A stretch of DNA of 64,000 nucleotides from Sedimentibacter acidaminivorans (GTDB lineage Bacteria > Bacillota > Clostridia > Tissierellales > Sedimentibacteraceae), in the NCBI RefSeq assembly GCF_017873955.1, contig NZ_JAGGKS010000006.1, positions 186,001-250,000 on the forward strand. The letters are read 5' to 3'. Positions 54,126 through 61,928 of this stretch are shown piece by piece. The position numbers and the translations under genes were made by a program. The notes below the pieces were generated by a model that did no database searches, was not told the DNA's origin, and saw only the letters and a program-made list of their open reading frames with translations. Position 1 is the stretch's first letter, and each line of letters begins with the position of its first letter.

Positions 54126-56747
54126 TTAGTTTTTATATGATACTGTATCACCTACTACTCCTAATTCAAAACTATCATCATAGGTAATGTATCTTATGCC
54201 GTTTTCAATACTTGTTAGAGCATTATCACCTTTCCAAATTACATAAATTTTATTATTTGCGGATGCTTTTTTTAGAATATCATTTAGCACTTCAACTTCC
54301 CGTTGGTCCTTTATAGTATCAAAGCTTGCATTCATAGATAATACTAAAACTTTATCTTTAAAATTTGATAAGCTTTTAATGTTATTCCACATGGTTGTGT
54401 TGCTTGCACTCATGGTTCCATTAGTGATTATGCCATCAAAATAAATTATTTTGCCGTTATTGTTAATGACATTTCCATTAGAAGAGACTATTTGTGACTT
54501 ATCAGTTGATATAGTGAGTTTTTCATCATAGTCAGTAACTTTTACTACTTCTAAAGAATCTTTAAACTCTGTTTCTTGTTTTAAATTAAGTTCCTTATCA
54601 TTTGGTTCATACATCAGTCTTAAATTATCAATATATATAGTACCTGCATCTTTTTGAGTTTCATTTATTTCAGCAAGGTATATGTTGTCAAGTGTTATAG
54701 GATATGCTGTACCCACAGGTATTTTTGCAGTGACCCATTTCCATCCTGTCCAGTTTACTTCGTCAGCAAATGTAATTTTACTTTGAGTTCCATAAACATC
54801 AGTTATTCTACATCTTAACCAGTGGTTTTTACCATCACCATAAACCCACATACCGATACCTTTAGGTTTATCTTGTAGCTTTATACCTTCTCCATTTTCA
54901 CCAAAATTTACAAATGCTATACTTTGGTCTGTCATTTTGGTGAAATCATAATTAAGTTTTAATGCATTATAGCCTTCCTTTACATAATCTTTAGTGATTT
55001 CAAAACTTCCATCTGAAACTTCTGGATAAAGAGAAAGTTTAAGGTTCTCTAGTTCTTCAAATCTGTTGAGGGTTTTCATTTTATATCCAACTTTAACTTG
55101 AATATTTTTAACAGCATTGCCAAAAGTTGCTGTAATTGCTCCAGTATTGCTAATTTCACCAGCAGTTAATACACCATTTTCAACTTTACCAATTCTATTT
55201 CTGTATGAATATTTAATATAATTAGAAGGAATTATAGCAGTTTTCCCATCTTTATCTATACCAACTATATCACCTAATTCATAGGTTTCACCATATTCAA
55301 GAACCAATTCATCTGTTTGGAATGATAAAGCTACAGGGCTATCTAAAACGTCAATTTCAACATTGTTTGTAATATCTTTATAATAAGCTGTAATTATAGC
55401 TTTTCCTGATTTTTTAGGTATGAATACATTGTTTACAATTGTTCCAGCGTTAGATGGAGATACTTCATATTGTATATTTGACTTATCAACATCCATTTGT
55501 GCAAAATAATCATTGTAACCAAGAACATCAAGTTGAAGTTCTGTACCATTAAAAACCTTATTGTTAGAAGGTGCAACTTTAATTGAACTAACAGTGTTGC
55601 TTTCTGGTGCTGTATTAAAAATACCAACTCCTGATGCAATTTTTCTTTCTCTACCATCTGAAGGAATATTTACAACTGTAACATTTGAGTTTCGTAAAAA
55701 ATCAACACCCATTGTAGTAGAACCGCCACCATCCATATTGACAGCAGTATAAGCACCTAAACTAAACATAATTTGTGCGAGTTCAGTTTGTTTAACCCCA
55801 ACATAATCTTTATTTCTACCATCTATCGTTACAAGAATCATTTCAGTATTGTCCTTATTAAAACCAATACATGTACGAGGGTGTGTTCCTAGTACTTCAT
55901 CACTTATATCATTTACTTGACCATTTTTAACTAAGTAATTTAATCCACCTACTGCCCATTCAATATTATCTGGATTGAAGTCAAGTTGTATATCTATTGA
56001 CGTTGGATTTCCAGGTACAAAAGAATTAATAAGTTGTTGTCTTGTGGTTGCATTTGTACTTGCAATTATATATCCATCTCTTGGTATTATTGTAGAGGGT
56101 TGATTTAATCTGACCTCTGATACAAAGTTGTTCACTACTACAACCTCAACTATATCCTTGTTTCCATCATATCCAACTGACATGTTGTTCCAATCTGACG
56201 TTAATACTGCAGGTCCATAGTCTAATGTTGATGTTTTATTGTAAACTACAACATCAAAAGCAGTGCTATCTGTTCCGTATAAAGTTATTTTAGGATTCCA
56301 AAGAGATACATTAACAGTACCGTCCAATAAACGAGAAATTGTTGGATATCCATAGCTGTAAGGTAGTGGAGAGGTAATAACCTTTCCTTCCTTTATCAAT
56401 GCTCCATATGTATACGTAGGGTCTCCCATGTAAAAGAAATCACCATTTACTCCTGCTACGGCTCCAGCAGATTTTAGCATTGAACTAAGAGAAGTTCTGT
56501 TAGAAACGCCCTTGTCACTTGTAATAGGAGCTACTTTAGTATATTCGTCTGTTAGATTTGCACGTATAACATTAATGTTCATCCAACCTTGAGATGTAAA
56601 TTTCTCGATGTTTTCATATGTAATACCGCTTGAAAGCCTAGTTTCTTTTGATAAATCATATACTGTATATAAATTGCTCGCTAACGCTGTAGATGTAAAC
56701 ATAAGCATTAGCGAAACTGAAAATGCAGCTATTTTTTTCATAACCAT
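54126..56747 (-). CDS. Exported phosphodiester glycosidase (NAGPA) family protein with Ig-like and carbohydrate-binding regions
   Basis: An 873-residue exported protein with a signal peptide at about 1-25 (TSTALAS). The phosphodiester glycosidase domain at about 80-380 has AGVNGDFFYMGDPTYTYGALIKEG and the signature TAVNMDGGGSTTM near 340. Beyond it are Big2-like Ig regions (about 385-560), a CBM-like beta-sandwich (about 565-715, with WVYGDGKNHWLRCRITD) and a C-terminal domain of about 140 residues that I do not recognise. Likely a wall or exopolysaccharide enzyme outside the cell. GGAGG lies 12 bases before the ATG. Confidence 0.82.
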   Translation of the reverse strand: MVMKKIAAFSVSLMLMFTSTALASNLYTVYDLSKETRLSSGITYENIEKFTSQGWMNINVIRANLTDEYTKVAPITSDKGVSNRTSLSSMLKSAGAVAGVNGDFFYMGDPTYTYGALIKEGKVITSPLPYSYGYPTISRLLDGTVNVSLWNPKITLYGTDSTAFDVVVYNKTSTLDYGPAVLTSDWNNMSVGYDGNKDIVEVVVVNNFVSEVRLNQPSTIIPRDGYIIASTNATTRQQLINSFVPGNPTSIDIQLDFNPDNIEWAVGGLNYLVKNGQVNDISDEVLGTHPRTCIGFNKDNTEMILVTIDGRNKDYVGVKQTELAQIMFSLGAYTAVNMDGGGSTTMGVDFLRNSNVTVVNIPSDGRERKIASGVGIFNTAPESNTVSSIKVAPSNNKVFNGTELQLDVLGYNDYFAQMDVDKSNIQYEVSPSNAGTIVNNVFIPKKSGKAIITAYYKDITNNVEIDVLDSPVALSFQTDELVLEYGETYELGDIVGIDKDGKTAIIPSNYIKYSYRNRIGKVENGVLTAGEISNTGAITATFGNAVKNIQVKVGYKMKTLNRFEELENLKLSLYPEVSDGSFEITKDYVKEGYNALKLNYDFTKMTDQSIAFVNFGENGEGIKLQDKPKGIGMWVYGDGKNHWLRCRITDVYGTQSKITFADEVNWTGWKWVTAKIPVGTAYPITLDNIYLAEINETQKDAGTIYIDNLRLMYEPNDKELNLKQETEFKDSLEVVKVTDYDEKLTISTDKSQIVSSNGNVINNNGKIIYFDGIITNGTMSASNTTMWNNIKSLSNFKDKVLVLSMNASFDTIKDQREVEVLNDILKKASANNKIYVIWKGDNALTSIENGIRYITYDDSFELGVVGDTVSYKN

Positions 56748-56799
56748 AATAAATTATTTCCTCCGTTAGAATCATTTTATTTTAAATTTCATACTATAA

Positions 56800-56928
56800 T
56801 TGTATCATTAGATGTATTTATTATATCATAAAGCAAGCCAGAAAACGGCTTGCATCACAACGATTCAATAAATACATCAAGACAAAGACTTATGTCTTTG
56901 TATCATTAACTGTATTTATTATATCATA
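56800..56928. repeat. 31-base direct repeat pair with nested hairpins
   Basis: Copies at 56800-56830 and 56898-56928 match at 29 of 31 positions, 98 bases apart. Between them GATGTATTTATT (56811-56822) has a perfect inverted copy at 56867-56878, enclosing the hairpin GCAAGCC/GGCTTGC (56833-56853). A further hairpin ACAAAGAC/GTCTTTGT (56882-56901) abuts copy 2. It lies in the leader region of the minus-strand glycosidase gene. From 56930 to 57067 I see only AT-rich sequence. Confidence 0.75.
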
Positions 56929-57067
56929 TATTATATATATTTTGTTATGTATTTATTTAATTCTTATAGCAAAATATAGTAATATAGGGTTATATGGTAC
57001 TAATTAATAGACGAAATAAATAGTATTTAAGTTCCAAAAAAAATTGTAGAATTAGATGCATATTTAA

Positions 57068-57096
57068 TTGACAATGAAAAAACTATATGTTATCAT
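57068..57096 (+). promoter_or_regulatory. metK S-box promoter
   Basis: A perfect TTGACA (57068-57073), 17-base spacer and TATCAT (57091-57096), just before the SAM riboswitch. Confidence 0.75.
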
Positions 57097-57110
57097 GTAG
57101 CCATGATAAT

Positions 57111-57248
57111 CCTTATCAAGAGTGGTGGAGGGACTGGGCCCTGTGAAACCCGGCAGCCTGTTTAGTTCAAGGTGCCAAATCCCGCGGATTTCCGGAAGAT
57201 GAGGCTATAAATTTTGACAGATACCTCTTCTATGGAAGAGTTTTTTTA
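57111..57248 (+). promoter_or_regulatory. SAM-I (S-box) riboswitch of metK
   Basis: The aptamer is conserved: TTATCAAGAG, GGTGGAGGGACTGGGCCC, TGAAACCCGGCAGCC, AAGGTGCCAAATCC and GAAGATGAGG in order (57113-57204). The expression platform ends with the terminator CTCTTC/GAAGAG (57225-57240) and seven T. High SAM would fold the aptamer, allow termination and turn metK down. Confidence 0.96.
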
Positions 57249-57296
57249 GTTTATAATACAGGAAATATTTATGGAGAATAAGAAAGGACAAATTAA

Positions 57297-58475
57297 ATGA
57301 AAAAATGGTTATTTACATCTGAATCAGTTACAGAAGGACATCCAGATAAAATGTGTGATCAAATATCTGATAGCATTTTGGATGCAATATTGGAACAAGA
57401 CCCTAATGGAAGGGTAGCGTGTGAAACAAGTACTACTACTGGTTTAGTATTAGTTGCTGGAGAAATAAGTACTAATTGTTATATTGATATTCCTAAAATA
57501 GTTAGGAAAACAGTGGAAAACATAGGCTATACAAATGCTGAATTTGGTTTTGATTATAAAACATGTGCAGTAATTACTGCTATAGATGAGCAATCAACAG
57601 ATATTGCTATGGGAGTAGATACAGCAGCAGAATATAAAAAAGACCATCTTGACATCAATGATATTACAGGAGCAGGGGATCAAGGTATGATGTTTGGTTA
57701 TGCATGTAATGAAACTCCAGAATACATGCCTATGCCAATAAGTTTAGCTCATAAATTATCAAGAAAACTATCTCTTGTTAGAAAAGATGGAACACTTGAT
57801 TATTTAAGACCTGATGGGAAAACACAGGTTACAATTGAGTATCATGATAACAAACCAGTTAGAATTGACACAATTGTAATTTCAACTCAGCATAATCCTG
57901 ACGTCGAAATAAAAACTATTGAAAAAGATTTAAAAGAGCATGTAATTAAAACTACAGTTCCTTCAGAATTAATTGATGAAAACACAAAATATTATATTAA
58001 TCCAACAGGTAGATTTGTTATTGGAGGACCACAAGGTGATTCTGGTTTAACAGGTAGAAAAATAATAGTAGATACCTATGGTGGGTATGCAAGACATGGC
58101 GGTGGAGCGTTCTCTGGAAAAGATGCAACGAAGGTTGACCGTTCAGCAGCTTATGCAGCTAGATATATTGCTAAGAATGTTGTTGCAGCAGGACTTGCTG
58201 ATAAGTGCGAAGTTCAGCTTGCTTATGCAATAGGTGTTGCAAAACCTGTTTCAATAATGGTTGATACATTTGGAACAAACAAAATTGAAGAAGAAAAAAT
58301 AGAGAAAGCAATTAGTGAAAACTTTGATTTAAGACCAGCTTCTATAATTGAAAAATTAAATTTAAGAAGACCTATATATAAACAAACAGCAGCATATGGA
58401 CATTTTGGAAGAAATGATTTAGACCTTCCTTGGGAAAAAATAGATAAAGTTGAAGCTTTAAAAAATTATTTATAA
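57297..58475 (+). CDS. metK: S-adenosylmethionine synthetase
   Basis: Makes SAM from ATP and methionine in the cytoplasm. The 392 residues have [20 protein letters not shown], the hexapeptide GAGDQG ([12 protein letters not shown]) and the [10 protein letters not shown]-loop-like motif with [14 protein letters not shown]. It is controlled by the S-box directly upstream and closed by a strong terminator. Confidence 0.98.
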   Translation: MKKWLFTSESVTEGHPDKMCDQISDSILDAILEQDPNGRVACETSTTTGLVLVAGEISTNCYIDIPKIVRKTVENIGYTNAEFGFDYKTCAVITAIDEQSTDIAMGVDTAAEYKKDHLDINDITGAGDQGMMFGYACNETPEYMPMPISLAHKLSRKLSLVRKDGTLDYLRPDGKTQVTIEYHDNKPVRIDTIVISTQHNPDVEIKTIEKDLKEHVIKTTVPSELIDENTKYYINPTGRFVIGGPQGDSGLTGRKIIVDTYGGYARHGGGAFSGKDATKVDRSAAYAARYIAKNVVAAGLADKCEVQLAYAIGVAKPVSIMVDTFGTNKIEEEKIEKAISENFDLRPASIIEKLNLRRPIYKQTAAYGHFGRNDLDLPWEKIDKVEALKNYL

Positions 58476-58495
58476 TATAAAAATAAACTATAGAC

Positions 58496-58531
58496 AAAAA
58501 GATTACTGGAAAATATTCAGTAATCTTTTTT
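58496..58531 (+). terminator. Terminator after metK
   Basis: A 13-bp perfect stem, 58496-58508 with 58518-58530, around a 9-base loop, ending in T6. Confidence 0.85.
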
Positions 58532-58544
58532 GCAGGAGAAATAA

Positions 58545-60026
58545 ATGTTTAATAGAAGTGCAGGAATACTTCTTCCAATAAGTTCATTACCATCAAACTA
58601 TGGTATTGGAACATTTGGTAGAGCCGCATATGAGTTTGTGGATTTCTTAAATAAGTCAGGACAAAAATACTGGCAAGTATTGCCTTTAGGACCTGTATCA
58701 TATGGGGATTCTCCATATTCACCTTTTTCCATTTATGCAGGAAATCCATATTATATTGATTTAGATATATTAATTGAAGATAGTATATTATCAAAAGAAG
58801 AATTAAAATCTTTAGATTGTTGTTATTATGATGAAAAAAGCATTGATTATGAGAATTTGTTCTATACAAGATTTAAGGTACTAAAAAAAGCTTATTATAA
58901 TGCAAATAAAAAATATAAAGAAGAGATATCAAGTTTTGTAAAATCCAATAATTGGGTTTGTGAATATGCTTTGTTCATGTCCTTGAAGTATAAAAATAAT
59001 CAATTGCCTTGGAGTGATTGGGACAAATTAGAATCTGAATTAAATTCAAATACTATTAGTTTAGTAAAGATAGAATTAAAAGAAGATATAGATTTTTGGA
59101 TATTCCTACAATATTTATTTTATAAACAGTATTTTAATTTAAAAGAATATGCTAATGGAAAGGGAATTAAAATAATTGGTGATATACCTATTTATGCTGC
59201 AGAAGATAGTGCAGATGTATGGGCTAGTAGCAATGTTTTTTTAATGGATCATAATAAAATTCCAATCAAAGTAGCAGGTGTGCCCCCAGATGCATTTTCA
59301 AGTGAAGGTCAGTTGTGGGGTAATCCTGTATATAATTGGGAATATCTCAAAGGAACATCTTATAGATGGTGGTGTGACAGAATTATATGGACACTTAAAT
59401 TATATGATGTAGTAAGACTTGACCATTTCAGAGGATTTGATGAATTTTGGGGAGTAAACTATGGTTCACCAAATGCAGTTAACGGTCTTTGGATGCCAGC
59501 TTATGGATACGAACTATTTAAAAAATTAAAATTGTATTTTGAAGATGTAAAAATTATAGCTGAAGACTTAGGGATTATAACAGACAGTGTTGTAAAACTA
59601 AGAAATAATTATAAATTTCCTGGAATGAAGATTTTTCAATTTGCTTTTGATGGAAATAAAAATAATCCATATTTGCCTAATAATTATGAAGATAATTCAG
59701 TAGCATATACGGGAACTCATGATAATGATACTTTATTAGGTTGGTATGATAATCTAAATGACAGTGAGAAAAAAGATGTTCTTAATTATCTAGATACAAA
59801 AAAAGATGACAATATCAATTATAAAATCATTAATTCTTTATATATGAGTAAATCTAACCTATGTATAATTCCATTGCAGGATTTTTTATGTATAGGTTCC
59901 GAAGCTAGAATAAATACACCCTCAACAGTTGGGGGTAACTGGGTATGGAGAGTAAAAAAAGAAACCTTAACAGATGAATTATCTGAAAAAATAAATAATA
60001 TGGTTAACAAAAGCAAAAGGATTTAA
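58545..60026 (+). CDS. malQ: 4-alpha-glucanotransferase (amylomaltase, GH77)
   Basis: Transfers maltodextrin segments in glycogen/maltodextrin turnover. The 493 residues have RSAGILLPISSLPSNYGIGTFG, the nucleophile region DVVRLDHFRGFDEFW, the acid/base Glu in IIAEDLGIIT and the transition-state Asp in YTGTHDNDTLLGWY. AGGAG lies 7 bases before the ATG. Convergent to the amylase and phosphorylase genes, with no obvious terminator in the 45-base gap. Confidence 0.96.
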   Translation: MFNRSAGILLPISSLPSNYGIGTFGRAAYEFVDFLNKSGQKYWQVLPLGPVSYGDSPYSPFSIYAGNPYYIDLDILIEDSILSKEELKSLDCCYYDEKSIDYENLFYTRFKVLKKAYYNANKKYKEEISSFVKSNNWVCEYALFMSLKYKNNQLPWSDWDKLESELNSNTISLVKIELKEDIDFWIFLQYLFYKQYFNLKEYANGKGIKIIGDIPIYAAEDSADVWASSNVFLMDHNKIPIKVAGVPPDAFSSEGQLWGNPVYNWEYLKGTSYRWWCDRIIWTLKLYDVVRLDHFRGFDEFWGVNYGSPNAVNGLWMPAYGYELFKKLKLYFEDVKIIAEDLGIITDSVVKLRNNYKFPGMKIFQFAFDGNKNNPYLPNNYEDNSVAYTGTHDNDTLLGWYDNLNDSEKKDVLNYLDTKKDDNINYKIINSLYMSKSNLCIIPLQDFLCIGSEARINTPSTVGGNWVWRVKKETLTDELSEKINNMVNKSKRI

Positions 60027-60071
60027 TATTACAAGAAAATATATAACATATTTATATACAAAACTAATTAT

Positions 60072-61895
60072 TTATGTCAATTTTGTTTTTTTTGAGTTAC
60101 CTGAACATAGTATTATATAACTATTTTCTTTAATTATAAATTCATTACCTATTTGCATTGTAGAATAATTTTTTATTTTTTCCATTGAATTTAAAATTAT
60201 AGGTTTATTAGAAAGGTTTATTCCAATTATTGTTTTTTCTTTTTCATTGTATCTTTCAAAAATAAAAATACTTGTATCATGGGAAATGCATTTGTATTTT
60301 CCGTCAATAAAAACAGGACTACTTTTTCTAAGTTTAGATAAAAGTTTATAGTGACTTAAAATTTCGTTATTTTCTTTACCCCAAGGGAAACATCTTCTAT
60401 TAAAAGGGTCTTTCCATCCTTCTATACCTACTTCATCACCATAATAAATGCATGGTACACCAGGTAGTGTCATTTGTAAAAGGGATGCTATTTTTAATAA
60501 CTTAATGCCATTTGATAATTCTTTATTTGATAACTTAGAAATTGCCATATCATTTTTGTTGTCAGGTGTGGTTTCGCTTCCTAGCTGTGTTATAATTCTA
60601 ACAGTATCATGAGTACCTAAAATGTTCATAAGGCAATGCATAGACTGGGCAGGGTATTTTTCTGATATCATATTCATGACCTCATAAAGTTTTGTGCAAT
60701 CCTTATTTTTTAAATAATAAATAATTGCAGTTCTTAAGGGATAATTAGTTACTGAATCTAATTGATTACCACAAAAATATTCCTTTAGCTTATCATAGGA
60801 GAATTTATTTGAAGCATCCTCCCATACCTCTCCAATAATTACTGCATCACTTTTTTCTGATTTAACCGATTGTCTTAATTGATTTAAGAATTCGTTTTGC
60901 AATTCATCGGCTACATCTAATCTATAGCCTCTTGCTCCTCGTTTTAGCCAGTATTTTAAAATTCCTTCTTCACCTACTATAAAATTTATGTAGCTTTGAT
61001 TAGTTTTATTTAAAGTAGGTAGTGTTTTTATATTCCACCAGCAATTGTAGTCTTCACTCCAATTGTTAAAGGTGTACCACTCAAAAAATTCAGAATCCTT
61101 ACTTTGATAAGCACCGACTGATTTATAGTTGTCATATTTATTAAAATATACACTATCATCACCTGTATGACTGAATACACCATCTAATATTATGGATATA
61201 CCATAATCCTCAGCACTTTTGCATAAATTTATGAAATCATCTTCGCTACCAAACAGAGGGTCAATTTTTAAATAGTCACCTGTATCATATTTATGGTTTG
61301 AATGAGCTTCAAATATAGGCGATAGATAGATAACTGTTACTCCAAGACTGTGTAGGTATGGAAGTTTATAAATGATTCCATTTATATTGCCTCCAAAGAA
61401 GTCATTATTTAGAATTTCCCCATTTTCATTAGGCTTATAGTATGGGATGCCACCCCAATCATTTCTTATAATGATGTCGTCATTTTTCTCATTAGTATGA
61501 TTTTTATAAAATCTATCAACAAATATATGATATATAATATCTCCTTTTATCCATTCTGGCGTAGTATAATCTTCTTTGAAAATCAATAATTCATTTAATT
61601 TTGTATATGGTTTTATATTATTACTATTCTCAAATTCAAACGAATAAAAGTAATTTCCGAACTCTTCTATACAAAATTCAGTTCCATATATATCATAATT
61701 TTTTTCTGTACTAATCCATTCTAAGATTAAACTTTTGTAGGGGTATTTATTAAAATCTTCTCTTTTTTCTATTATTAATTTTGGTATGCAAAGAAAATCA
61801 CGTTTAATATATATTCTTAACGTGATTTTTTCATTTTCTTTTACTGCTCCTTGAGGATATCTAAAAAGTTCAGACTTGCTATCAAATATAATCAT
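60072..61895 (-). CDS. GH13 alpha-amylase family enzyme, neopullulanase/maltogenic type
   Basis: A 607-residue glycoside hydrolase without a signal peptide, so probably cytoplasmic. The N-terminal ~115 residues are a beta domain like CBM34. The catalytic barrel shows DGVFSHTGDDS, GYRLDVADEL (nucleophile Asp), IIGEVWED (acid/base Glu) and LGTHDTVR (Asp). The N-terminal domain and MPRVSGIP-like motifs point to neopullulanase or cyclomaltodextrinase. Co-directional with glgP, 33 bases downstream of it. Confidence 0.9.
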   Translation of the reverse strand: MIIFDSKSELFRYPQGAVKENEKITLRIYIKRDFLCIPKLIIEKREDFNKYPYKSLILEWISTEKNYDIYGTEFCIEEFGNYFYSFEFENSNNIKPYTKLNELLIFKEDYTTPEWIKGDIIYHIFVDRFYKNHTNEKNDDIIIRNDWGGIPYYKPNENGEILNNDFFGGNINGIIYKLPYLHSLGVTVIYLSPIFEAHSNHKYDTGDYLKIDPLFGSEDDFINLCKSAEDYGISIILDGVFSHTGDDSVYFNKYDNYKSVGAYQSKDSEFFEWYTFNNWSEDYNCWWNIKTLPTLNKTNQSYINFIVGEEGILKYWLKRGARGYRLDVADELQNEFLNQLRQSVKSEKSDAVIIGEVWEDASNKFSYDKLKEYFCGNQLDSVTNYPLRTAIIYYLKNKDCTKLYEVMNMISEKYPAQSMHCLMNILGTHDTVRIITQLGSETTPDNKNDMAISKLSNKELSNGIKLLKIASLLQMTLPGVPCIYYGDEVGIEGWKDPFNRRCFPWGKENNEILSHYKLLSKLRKSSPVFIDGKYKCISHDTSIFIFERYNEKEKTIIGINLSNKPIILNSMEKIKNYSTMQIGNEFIIKENSYIILCSGNSKKTKLT

Positions 61896-61928
61896 AAAAT
61901 CCCCCTTGTATTAATCGCTCAATAATTT

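Noticed and set aside
56811-56878. MITE or insertion-sequence remnant
   Set aside because: Perfect 12-base inverted ends exist, but no target-site duplication could be shown and one copy alone does not define a mobile element; reported as a repeat only.
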